The notes under the pieces: generated by a model | Told to the model about the DNA's origin: nothing | Database searches by the model: none | Seen by the model: the letters and a program-made list of their open reading frames with translations, nothing else | DNA from: JAZDKP01 sp043802925 | GTDB lineage: Bacteria > Fibrobacterota > OXYB2-FULL-49-7 > JAEUSG01 | Length of the DNA stretch: 7,952 nt | Direction: 5' to 3' | Assembly: GCA_043802925.1 (NCBI GenBank) | Contig: JAZDKP010000113.1 | Coordinates: forward strand, 1 to 7,952 | Translations under genes and position numbers: made by a program | Shown: piece after piece, positions 1 to 7,600 of the stretch | Numbering within the stretch: the first letter of the stretch is position 1 | Layout of the letters: each line of letters begins with the position of its first letter

Positions 1-1
1 C

Positions 2-166
2 GGCATCGGTACCCTCTACTTTAGGAGCGCCAAGTGCGTCACATTGAGCTCTTAATTCCTTCATGGCTTCTTGAACCTTGGCGGCAAAATCAGGTGCGGC
101 GAAGGCGTTGGTTGCGACAAGCGAAAAAATAGACAGAGCCAACAATAAATTCGAGATAGGTTTCAT
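2..166 (-). CDS. Small exported protein of unknown function, N-terminal 55 residues (cut by window edge)
   Basis: This reading frame opens at ATG 166-164 and stays open for 55 codons to the left edge, so the C-terminus is missing. The ribosome site is good: AAGGGG lies on the minus strand about 6 bases before the ATG. The N-terminus is a textbook Sec signal peptide: basic MKPISN, a hydrophobic stretch LLLALSIFSLVA, and a likely signal peptidase I site after NAFA (residue 23). The mature part begins APDFAAKVQEAMKELRAQC and looks like a charged amphipathic helix with a single cysteine at about residue 43. The product is therefore inferred to be periplasmic or secreted. I do not recognise the family and assign no function. 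It is co-oriented with the defence genes upstream but separated from them by about 100 AT-rich bases, so it probably has its own promoter. Confidence 0.62.
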   Translation of the reverse strand, partial: MKPISNLLLALSIFSLVATNAFAAPDFAAKVQEAMKELRAQCDALGAPKVEGTDA

Positions 167-193
167 GGTTTTCCCCTTGATAAAAAGATGATT

Positions 194-210
194 GGGCCTG
201 TTGCACAAAT
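194..210. other. Short sequence resembling an IS terminal inverted repeat
   Basis: GGGCCTGTTGCACAAAT lies in the AT-rich gap between the TcmP fragment and the exported-protein gene. It resembles from memory the TGTTGCA-containing ends of several IS5- and IS6-family elements. No transposase and no opposite-strand partner end is visible in the window, so at most this is a solo remnant. Chance resemblance is quite possible. Confidence 0.2.
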
Positions 211-228
211 AAAATTAATCCAAACTTT

Positions 229-260
229 TTATTCCGTATTTAAATACATGGTGTCCTCCT
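229..260 (-). other. Strong Shine-Dalgarno followed by a six-codon reading frame (MYLNTE)
   Basis: On the minus strand AGGAGG (complement of 255-260) stands 5 bases before ATG 249-247. The frame reads MYLNTE and stops at TAA 231-229. This is the best ribosome site in the window, yet it serves almost nothing. It lies 18 bases after the stop of the TcmP fragment. Two readings are possible: the surviving start of a third operon gene whose body was lost, or a short leader peptide for the exported-protein gene 60 bases downstream. The first is favoured because the preceding gene is also truncated. Neither is proven. Confidence 0.35.
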
Positions 261-267
261 ATGGTTT

Positions 268-462
268 TTATGCAATTTTGAGCGTATTATCATCATCCGC
301 ACTTTGATTCTTCCGGTATCCAGTTCCAGCAAATGCATCGATATAGGCGAAATGAAAATGCTTCTTACTCATGATTGTAGCATAGGCATGCAAATATTTC
401 CGAACCTTCTCAAGCTTTTGAGACGTCCAATCTCCGCCAAAATTGTGGGTATATTCACTCAT
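268..462 (-). pseudogene. Truncated three-Cys-motif partner (TcmP-like) protein, N-terminal 64 residues
   Basis: The frame from ATG 462-460 to TAA 270-268 encodes 64 residues. Its pattern HNFGGDWTSQKLEKVRKYL, then a short helix, then FAYIDAFAGTGYR matches the N-terminus of TcmP-family proteins, where it leads into the DAFAGTG glycine motif (residues 42-48) of a Rossmann, methyltransferase-like fold. Family members, from memory, run to about 300-400 residues, so the rest is absent. The two other frames downstream also close by about 210-240 and show no continuation, so deletion fits better than a simple frameshift. The ATG overlaps the stop of the restriction-modification gene as ATGAGTGA (8 bases), and there is no strong ribosome site of its own, which suggests translational coupling. 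A longer in-frame start inside the upstream gene (to 537) gives arginine-rich nonsense and was not used. TcmP biochemistry is poorly defined. A functional 64-residue protein is possible but less likely. Confidence 0.7.
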
Positions 463-3223
463 TATCGTTCTTCTTCTTCCGCTTCGTCTTTTTGGGTTCC
501 GCCATGAACCCCGCCGTGTACTTCTCGTACAGCTCAAACAAATATTCTATCCGCTCCAGCTCGCTGCCAAAGGGTTTGGCCCGGTAGCATTTGTCCACAG
601 CCGCGTCGAGTTTGCGGTGCGCGTCAGTCAGCACCTTGGGCATGGTGTTAGGGTCATAGAGGTCGGCAAGCGAGCTGTCCGGAAATTGCTCGCGCGCGTC
701 TAAGACCGCGTGGGCGGCATGTTCAATCGCTTTCTTTTGCGCGGCAGTGGACGCTTCGGGCCAAGGATAGTTGTTGTAGACGATGGAATTGGAATAACGA
801 TATCGACTTTCTAAGCGACCGCAAGTATATCGCATCCATGTATTATGCATTTTACTTGTAAGCACCCCGAAATGGAAAGATGTCGCTCCTGGTATAATAA
901 GACAAAGATTGCTTGCAATTACTGCAGGTTTCATAAACCCAATTGGTATATAGTCCCTTTTTTCAGATGAAACACTTGGAATCAATAAATACGGTTTTTC
1001 TTCATGGCTAATAAAAGCAAAGAGTGAAGGTGTTTTTGCGAGCTCTTTGGTGGCCGATCTTTTGCTTTCCAACCTGAATTCTTTTACTCCCTGGAGACGT
1101 CCGCTTATAAACAGGGATTCACGTAATATCTGTGGCGGAACATCTTTAAGCCACAAGCAATATCGATCAATGCTATTAATAAACTCATCCGAACCAAGAA
1201 AACGGCGAATATAGGATGATATTTTAGGCTCCTTTTTTATTGCCTCTTTCCGTTCCTCCGACTCAAGAATGAGGAATCCTCCATCAATGGGCTGATTACC
1301 AAATTTTATCCTGGGGACCGCACAAATTGGATCGCGACGGTTTCTTATGATAACATCTCTGCTGTTTACAAGATACGGATTAATATTATCGGCTTTAAGC
1401 AATATTGGTTCCGCGTCAAAAGTTTCATAAACATACAAGCATTTGCTTCTTGAGTCTCCTTTTCCCCAACCAATAATAACCACATGAACCGCCGCTTTTC
1501 CTTTAGCTTCATTAGACCATTTGAATGTGCGATGAGCAAAGTCTATCTTGTATCCTTGTGAAAGAAGATGAGACCAAAGTATGCCTACCTGTTCACCTTG
1601 CGAGATGGAATTTGTTGACACAAAAGCTACGCGAGCACTGGATTCTTTTAAAAAACTGGCAGCTTTAACATACCAGCAAGTTACATAATCAAGTAATCCG
1701 CCGCCGTCAATTCCCTCAAAAACATGTTCTGTATCTTTCCGTTGTTCCTCGTTTAAGAACTTAGCACCCACAAACGGCGGATTACCGAGGATGTAGCTCA
1801 ACTTCTCCGGCGCAATGACCTCGCGCCAGTCCATGCGCAGCGCATTGCCCTGCACGATATGGGGCGTGGCGGTGAGCGGCAGGCGGATGATGTACTCACC
1901 AAATTCCGCGGACATGCGCACATTCATGATGTGATCCATTATCCACAAAGCCGTGCGCGCAATCTGCGCCGGGACTTCCTCGATTTCAATACCATACATG
2001 TTGTCAACATCAATGCCGCGGTAAAAATCGAGGGTTAGATACTTTTTATGGTCAATGGCCTGAATGGCCTTATGGATATCGATTTCAAGCAACCGCAACT
2101 CGCGGTAGGCAAGGATGAGGAAGTTACCACATCCGCACGCCGGATCCAAAAGCCGCATGTTGCGTATCCGCTCCAGCAGCTTTTCCAAAGGCTGCCGTTT
2201 GCCCATGTTACAAGTCTTTCGGAATTCCTCGCGCAGGTCATCCAAAAAGAGGCCATAGATGGTTTTCAGGATGTTCTTTTCGCTGGTATAATGCGCACCC
2301 AGATTGCGCCGCAACTCGGCGTCCATGACCGACTGAAAAAGGCTGCCGAAAATGGCCGGGCTGACCGCGCTCCAGTCAAAATGCGCGCAGGCGAGCAGTT
2401 TATCGCGCAGGGCCTTGTCGAAGGACGGGATGGAAAGCGCTTCTTCAAAGAGCTTGCCGTTCACATAGGGAAACTCGGCCAGGTCCTCGTCCAGGTTTTT
2501 CTGCCGCTTCTCCAACGGCGTGTTTAATATCTGAAAGACCTCGGCAAGTTGCGAACCGAGATTATGGCCATCCGTATCAGTTTTGGCTTCAAGAAAAAGC
2601 GTCAGATGGTCTTTTTTAAAGATGCCCGTATCGTCCGCGAAAAAACAGAACATGAGACGCACAAGGAACAGTTGCAGCGGGTGGCCTTCGTAACCCGATT
2701 TTTTGAGTCCATCGTAAACCGCGCCCATGCGTTCCGCAGCCTTGATGTTGACCGGGTCTTCATCCTTGTAGGTGCGCTGTTCGTAACCGAGGATGAAGTT
2801 GAAGAGGTGGAGTTTTTCCGGAAGCTGCTGGAGAGTGAACTCATGCGTCTTGCGGCCGCCGAGTTCGAGCAGCCGGAACATCTTGAAATCACAAACGAGA
2901 ATGAAACGCGGAAGCGCGGTTTCCGGAAAATCGGGCGAACAGCAATAATCAAGCGCCTGCTTGAGCGCACCTGCCAAATCCTTGCCCGCGCTTTTGTGTT
3001 CTATTAAGAGTGTGCCCGGCCAGAAAAAGTCGATGAATCCCGTGGTGCCTTTTAGCGTGCGGGCACGTTCCTCAAAAACGCCGACCTTACGGGCCGTAAT
3101 GCCCCAAATGGCGAAAAAGTCACGCCAGAAATTCTGGGCCTGGCTTTTTTCGTCATGGTCATCGGCATGCTCGCGCACGAATTCGAGTGCGTGACGTTTG
3201 ATTTCGGCAAGGGTGAGGCTCAT
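455..3223 (-). CDS. Type IIL/IIG single-chain restriction-modification enzyme, MmeI family
   Basis: The 922-residue length is close to that of MmeI (about 920). Domains in order: N-terminal PD-(D/E)XK nuclease with FIDFFWPG then IEHKS, giving D65-x9-E75-H-K77, the spacing known for MmeI; a helical spacer (about 130-300); and a gamma-type adenine methyltransferase with HYTSEKN (311-317), motif I DPACGCGNF (360-368), GIEIEE (411-416) and catalytic NPPF (481-484). The family signature WSNEAKGKAAVHVVIIGW (569-586) follows. The target-recognition region lies at about 620-805, then RYSNSIVYNNYPWPE (809-823) and a lysine-rich tail. Such enzymes bind one asymmetric site, methylate adenine on one strand and cut about two turns away. 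All catalytic residues are present, so it should be active; the recognition site cannot be read from sequence. The start is ATG 3223-3221, with AGGAAT about 4 bases upstream. The stop overlaps the TcmP fragment start. Codons for residues about 487-817 are markedly AT-richer than both flanks. Confidence 0.92.
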   Translation of the reverse strand: MSLTLAEIKRHALEFVREHADDHDEKSQAQNFWRDFFAIWGITARKVGVFEERARTLKGTTGFIDFFWPGTLLIEHKSAGKDLAGALKQALDYCCSPDFPETALPRFILVCDFKMFRLLELGGRKTHEFTLQQLPEKLHLFNFILGYEQRTYKDEDPVNIKAAERMGAVYDGLKKSGYEGHPLQLFLVRLMFCFFADDTGIFKKDHLTLFLEAKTDTDGHNLGSQLAEVFQILNTPLEKRQKNLDEDLAEFPYVNGKLFEEALSIPSFDKALRDKLLACAHFDWSAVSPAIFGSLFQSVMDAELRRNLGAHYTSEKNILKTIYGLFLDDLREEFRKTCNMGKRQPLEKLLERIRNMRLLDPACGCGNFLILAYRELRLLEIDIHKAIQAIDHKKYLTLDFYRGIDVDNMYGIEIEEVPAQIARTALWIMDHIMNVRMSAEFGEYIIRLPLTATPHIVQGNALRMDWREVIAPEKLSYILGNPPFVGAKFLNEEQRKDTEHVFEGIDGGGLLDYVTCWYVKAASFLKESSARVAFVSTNSISQGEQVGILWSHLLSQGYKIDFAHRTFKWSNEAKGKAAVHVVIIGWGKGDSRSKCLYVYETFDAEPILLKADNINPYLVNSRDVIIRNRRDPICAVPRIKFGNQPIDGGFLILESEERKEAIKKEPKISSYIRRFLGSDEFINSIDRYCLWLKDVPPQILRESLFISGRLQGVKEFRLESKRSATKELAKTPSLFAFISHEEKPYLLIPSVSSEKRDYIPIGFMKPAVIASNLCLIIPGATSFHFGVLTSKMHNTWMRYTCGRLESRYRYSNSIVYNNYPWPEASTAAQKKAIEHAAHAVLDAREQFPDSSLADLYDPNTMPKVLTDAHRKLDAAVDKCYRAKPFGSELERIEYLFELYEKYTAGFMAEPKKTKRKKKNDNE

Positions 3224-3242
3224 GATATTCCTATGGAATAAA

Positions 3243-3255
3243 AATAATCATTATT
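3243..3255. promoter_or_regulatory. 13-base palindrome in the leader of the restriction-modification gene, possible operator
   Basis: AATAATCATTATT is a perfect inverted repeat of six bases around a central C. It lies between the candidate promoter and the ribosome site of the MmeI-like gene. Its position would suit a repressor or autoregulatory site, but no regulator gene is in view and AT-rich palindromes are common by chance. Confidence 0.22.
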
Positions 3256-3268
3256 GGAAAGAAAGCCG

Positions 3269-3295
3269 AATATAATTCATATCCGGAGATGTCGA
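3269..3295 (-). promoter_or_regulatory. Candidate sigma-70-type promoter of the restriction-modification gene
   Basis: On the minus strand TCGACA (complement of 3290-3295; 5 of 6 to TTGACA) is followed after 15 bases by TATATT (complement of 3269-3274; 5 of 6 to TATAAT). The spacer is shorter than the optimal 17. Transcription would begin near 3262 and give a leader of about 40 bases before the ATG. It lies just past the argG terminator repeat, which is where a separate promoter would be needed. Confidence 0.38.
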
Positions 3296-3302
3296 ATGCG
3301 CC

Positions 3303-3356
3303 AACAAAAGCCCCCCTCTCGATCCCCGAGCGAAGTCGAGGGGCAAGAGAGGGGGG
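3303..3356 (-). terminator. Probable rho-independent terminator of argG, formed by repeat copy A
   Basis: In the argG transcript the stop codon is followed by a 10-base-pair GC-rich stem (complement of 3347-3356 with 3311-3320) enclosing a smaller hairpin, then CTTTTGTT (complement of 3303-3310). Stem plus an imperfect U-tract fits intrinsic termination. The stem base is 13 bases past the stop codon. The U-tract is interrupted by C and G, so efficiency may be partial and some read-through into the restriction-modification gene is possible. Confidence 0.5.
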
Positions 3357-3371
3357 AAAGGGGGGTGAGTT
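3310..3371. repeat. Dispersed C/G-rich hairpin repeat, copy A
   Basis: The right side (3346-3371) is identical over 26 bases to 7918-7943 in copy B. It contains the mirror-symmetric purine run GGGGGGAAAGGGGGG (3351-3365). Arms CCCCCCTCTC (3311-3320) and GAGAGGGGGG (3347-3356) pair perfectly around an inner hairpin with CCCC/GGGG arms (3324-3327, 3340-3343) and the interior CGAGCGAAGTCG. Unlike copy B, the left side lacks the outer half of its arm. Two near-identical copies 4.5 kb apart suggest a genome-wide repeat family. Confidence 0.75.
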
Positions 3372-4575
3372 AACCTTTCCGAACAAGCGCCCGGGTCCGT
3401 ATGGGCAGCCCAAAGAGCCGGATGAAACCGATGGCGTCCTTCTGGTCGTACAGCGCTTTGTTGTCCGTGAACGAAGCCAGTTTGTTCATGTAAAGCGAAT
3501 GGGGCGAAGTGGCGCCCGCGCTCCGGATATTGCCCTTGTAAAGTTTCAGCCGTACCCGGCCCGTGACGTTCCCCTGTGTGACGTTGACAAATGCGTCGAG
3601 CGCCTCGCGCAGGGGTGTGTACCACTGGCCGTAATAGACGAGTTCGGCGTACCGTTTGGAAACCAGCTCCTTGTAATGGCAGGTGTCCCGGTCGAGGACG
3701 AGGTGTTCGAGGTCGTCGTGCGCGTAGAGGAGGATGGCGCCGCCCGGCGTTTCGTACACGCCGCGCGACTTCATGCCCACCAGCCGGTTTTCGACCATGT
3801 CAACCTGGCCCACGCCGTGTTTGGCGCCGATTTTATTCAGCGTGACCAGCAACGTGACCGGGTCCATCCGCTTCCCGTTGACGCCCACCGGGATGCCTTT
3901 CACAAAGTCAACCGTTACGTACTCGGCCCTGTTCGGGGCCTTTTCGATGGGATTACTGATGGTGAACACCCGGTCGAGCGGCTCGTTCTTCGGGTCCTCG
4001 AGCTCGTCGCCTTCGTGCGACAGGTCCCAGAGGTTGCCGTCCTCGGCATAGATTTTCTTTGTGGTGACCGGCACCGGAATGCCCCGCTTGTTCGCGTAAT
4101 CAATGGCGTCTTCCCGTGACCGGAGGGTCCATTTTTCGTCCTTCCAGGGCGCCACGATACGGATGGCCGGGTCAAAATGGAAATAGGTGAGTTCAAACCG
4201 GACCTGGTCGTTGCCCTTGCCCGTGGCGCCGTGGGCCACGGCCTTGGCGCCCTCTTTTTTGGCCACCTGCATCTGGTACTTGGCAATGATGGGCCGCGCA
4301 AAGGAGGTGCCAAGGAGATACCGGTTTTCGTACACCGCGCCCGCCTTGAGCGTGGGCCACACAAAGTCCGTGAGGAACTCCTTCTGCAGGTCAAAGCCGT
4401 AGAATTTTGAAGCGCCGGATTTGAGCGCCTTCTTCTCGAGTTTTTTCATATCGTCGCCCTGGCCGAGATCGGCCGCGAACGCGATGACGTCGTACCCGTA
4501 GGTTTCCTTGAGCCAGGGGATGATGACGGAGGTATCGAGACCGCCGCTGTATGCGAGGACCACTTTTTCTGCCAT
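3370..4575 (-). CDS. argG: Argininosuccinate synthase
   Basis: This cytoplasmic enzyme joins citrulline and aspartate with ATP to form argininosuccinate, AMP and pyrophosphate, the penultimate step of arginine synthesis. At 401 residues it matches the usual bacterial length of about 400. Landmarks: the ATP-pyrophosphatase loop AYSGGLDTS (8-16), KSGASKFYGFD (52-62), the aspartate/citrulline region HGATGKGNDQVRFE (115-128), AEDGNLWDLSHEGDELEDP (177-195), and ENRLVGMKSRGVYETPG (262-278). All are in the expected order, with no internal stop or gap. The start ATG 4575-4573 is well supported: AGGAG lies 6 bases upstream on the minus strand and MAEKVVLAYSGG is the normal N-terminus. No other arginine genes are in the window, so argG stands alone here, 92 bases after the PBP gene and probably with its own promoter. 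Its TAA stop overlaps the edge of repeat copy A by two bases. Confidence 0.98.
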   Translation of the reverse strand: MAEKVVLAYSGGLDTSVIIPWLKETYGYDVIAFAADLGQGDDMKKLEKKALKSGASKFYGFDLQKEFLTDFVWPTLKAGAVYENRYLLGTSFARPIIAKYQMQVAKKEGAKAVAHGATGKGNDQVRFELTYFHFDPAIRIVAPWKDEKWTLRSREDAIDYANKRGIPVPVTTKKIYAEDGNLWDLSHEGDELEDPKNEPLDRVFTISNPIEKAPNRAEYVTVDFVKGIPVGVNGKRMDPVTLLVTLNKIGAKHGVGQVDMVENRLVGMKSRGVYETPGGAILLYAHDDLEHLVLDRDTCHYKELVSKRYAELVYYGQWYTPLREALDAFVNVTQGNVTGRVRLKLYKGNIRSAGATSPHSLYMNKLASFTDNKALYDQKDAIGFIRLFGLPIRTRALVRKG

Positions 4576-4609
4576 GGAAAGCTCCTGATGGTTGATCGGT
4601 TACGTTATT

Positions 4610-4637
4610 ATTATTACCAAGGGAAATAAAAATACAA
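4610..4637 (-). promoter_or_regulatory. Weak candidate promoter of argG
   Basis: On the minus strand TTGTAT (complement of 4632-4637) is followed after 16 bases by AATAAT (complement of 4610-4615) in a TAATAATAATAA run. The -10 is good (5 of 6) and the -35 poor (3 of 6). A start near 4602 would give a leader of about 25 bases containing the AGGAG ribosome site. No convincing ArgR box pair was seen in the 92-base gap. Confidence 0.27.
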
Positions 4638-4667
4638 TTTTCGACAGGGACGGCAAAAGATGATTAT

Positions 4668-7600
4668 TCAACGCGCGGCACGGGCCAGGCTGACCATGAG
4701 ATTCTTCATCGCGTCGGCGTAAGCGGCCCTGAATACGGGGTTCGCGACCGGGAGTTCCCGCATCCGCACGATGATGGGCGCCATTTCGTCCGCCTTCCGG
4801 CTGCTGTTCAGTTCCTCCACGAGCCGGTCGTAACGGCCCGCCTCTTTGCCCATGTACAGCCCCCAGCCCAGGAGGCGGCGGTAACTCTCCGGCGGTAGAT
4901 AGACTCCAAAGAAGATTCCCTGCTTGATCCGGATGGTATCGGCCGGCTCCCCGTCCCCGACGGTCTGGCGGATCTCCGCGATGCGCGCGGAATCGAGCGC
5001 CAGCGGTTCGGATGGATTGGCAAACCGGATACTGTCGGGCGTGTTCCGGACGAGGCGCGCCTCGTACTGCCGGAAAAAGCCCGTGTCCACAGGAACGCCC
5101 CAAGCGCGCAGCAGCCCGGACGAGACGTACTTATGGAGCGTTTTCCCGTCGCGCGCACCCGTGTTCCGTTCGTGGCACTCGCCGATACAGGCCAGGGTCA
5201 CGTCAAGGAGTTCGCTTTCCGGCACCGTATCGAGGAGCGCGTTGTCGCCCGGAAGCGGCAGGGGCTCGCGCGGCAGCCCCTGGTAACCCGACACAGGCAA
5301 GCGCAGCCGGAGCACCGCGTTCCAGAGGCCGTAGTTGGTCCGCTCCCGGGTGACCACGTCACGGTCATAGGGCCGGAGGATGTCGTCGGACGTGCCGCTC
5401 TTGGCGAAGTTGCTCAAGGGACCCGTTGCGCCGCTGTCAAGTACCACGTCGTACCGTTCGAGCCCGTCCGCGGCGTTGGACACGAGCCGCTTGTGGAGCC
5501 CGAGCAGCGCGGGCCGCACGTTTTCCAGGTCCGAAAAGAGGGTGGAACGCACCACCGTATCGGACAGGGGGACCCGGTCCCCGGCAATGGCCGCGCCGCG
5601 AATCACGAGTGAGGGGTGCTTTTCCGGGTCCGCGATGATTTCATTGTTGTAAAGCACGTTGAAGAGGTGCATCTGCTGGTAGAGCGAAAGTTCGAGCGTG
5701 CCGAGGGCCACGGAATAGTAGTCGGGCGGCAGCGGGATGCGGCCGCGCAGGTCGTTGATGGTGTCGGAACGGACCCCGGTCCGCGCCGCGATGCGGGCGT
5801 AGATTTGCGTACCCGTGACAAAGGGGGTCGTTTGACCGGGGCCGATGAGCGTGGTGTCGCCCAATCGCGTCAGGAGTCCGAAAAGCGGTTGGCCTGAGGC
5901 CAGGACCGCGCCATCCGGGCCGTAGAGCGGGCCGTTCAGCCGGTAGATCATCTCCACGCATAGGATGTTGTTGGATTCGGTCAGGTGGTTGAAGAGGTAG
6001 TCGAACCCCTCAAACACCTTGCCGTGGTTGCTCACCGGGTAGCCGCCCGGCGCGCTCGTGTTGAGGTAGATCATGCCGACGTTCCGGTGGCCCTCCGTGA
6101 GGAACTTCCGGGCCCAGGCAGCAGGGGGCGCCACCTCCGCGCTGTCGGTCGTCATGTAGGTGGCCGGAAAATGACCGAGGTCGTAGTTGAGCGCGTAAAG
6201 GAGAGGCTTGGCCGTGCTGGAGCCGTTGGGCGTCCGGTTCCGGAGCAGGCTCGAGAGCCGGCTGCCGATACCATCGCGGGAATAATAGGCCAGGAGTTCG
6301 CCGGTCCGCGAATTCATGAGCGCGTAGGAATAATACTGGCCCGCCACCCGCATCGTGTCACGGCAGTAGAAATAAAGCGAGCGCCGCAGGGAACCGTCCG
6401 CGAGCCTGCGGTAGCGGACGTTGGTGACGAGCGTGTCCCCCTTGTGCAAGCGCACGGAGAGCCGGCCGCCCGCCTCGGAAAAGAGGGAATCGGCTTTGAG
6501 CGCCTGTATTTTCCGCAGGGTGTCGCGCACCTGCGTGTTGGCCGGGACGAACGACCCTGCGCTGCCGATGCGCACATCGGTGCGGAGGAGCGTGTCGCGT
6601 CCAAAACCACGGCGGTTCACGAGCGTCTCGAGCTGCCTCTGCAGGCGGAGGTCGATGGCAAGCCGTATCGTGAGGTTCCCCTTGCGGCGGATGATGGAGT
6701 GCGGCTGCGAAAAGTCCATGGCCGCAATCTCCTCCCCGGGCATGCCGTTCTGCCGGCAGAGCGCAAGCCAGGTTTCGTTGGCCAGGTCCACGAGCGGGGC
6801 ATGTTCGGACACGATCTGCTGCGGCCGGTTGAAACGGAGCCGGGGCAGGGCCGTGAGGATGGAGTCGCGGGTGCGCGCGTCCCAGCCCAGGGTCGCGCCG
6901 ATGCGGGGCATGTCCGCCCGGATTTGCGCGAAAATCTTCTGCGGCACGTTCCGGTTCCATTTTACGAGCCGGGCCAGGTAAAGGCTCTGGCAGATGTCCA
7001 ACTCCGCCTGTTTTTTCCCGAACAGCCCCTGGCTGATGTCGTTGTACCCGGTCATGCCGTAACCCGCGCTGACGCAGTGGTTGAGGTAGACCTGCAACAG
7101 CTCCTCGGACGTGTAGGTCATTTTGAGCGCCTGCGCCAGCTTGATCTCCTGTATCTTCCGGCTGACCGTACGCTCGGTGTAAACGTAGCCCCGCACGTCA
7201 AAGCGGGCGAGCAGGAACTTGGCCACCTGCTGGTGGAGGGTGCTGGTCCCGCGCGGCCGTGGCAGCGAAAAGGTGCGGAACGCGCGCGGAAGCGCGCGCA
7301 GGAGGGCGCGCACAAAGCCGCGGTACTCATAGGCCAATGCCCGTCCGTAAAAGTTCCGGTCCTCGGAACCGAGGATGGCCTTGAGCAGCACCGGGTTGAT
7401 TTCATCGAGCCGGAGGCGGGTGTGCGTGGTCTTGATTTCCGCGAGCAAATAGCCATACCGGTCCGTGATGCGGATATAATTGGAGACCTGGAGGATTTGG
7501 TTGAGCTCCCGGACCGCTGCGAGCGAAGGCATGGTGCGGTTCACCGGCAAGGGCACAACGGCGGGAACCGTCGCTGGCAATGCCGCGGTATCGACCGTGC

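Noticed and set aside
463..537. Upstream in-frame extension of the TcmP fragment to 537
   Set aside because: The extra 25 residues are arginine-rich out-of-frame translation of the restriction-modification gene; homology begins at MSEYTHNFGG, whose ATG forms the stop-start overlap.
2549..3007. Plus- and minus-strand frames of 120-152 codons inside the restriction-modification gene
   Set aside because: They overlap the conserved nuclease and spacer region of the MmeI-like gene and have low-complexity Ser/Arg or Glu/Phe composition.
3303..3371. CRISPR array or tandem repeat
   Set aside because: The repeated unit occurs once here and once 4.5 kb away; there is no regular repeat-spacer pattern anywhere in the window.
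3289..4119. 276-codon plus-strand frame across repeat copy A and argG
   Set aside because: It starts in the repeat and runs antisense to a fully convincing argG; the protein shows no family features.
5217..5250. CxxxCH at PBP residues 882-887 as a haem-attachment site
   Set aside because: Typical c-type haem sites are CxxCH; a lone CxxxCH without other cytochrome features is not enough to support haem binding.
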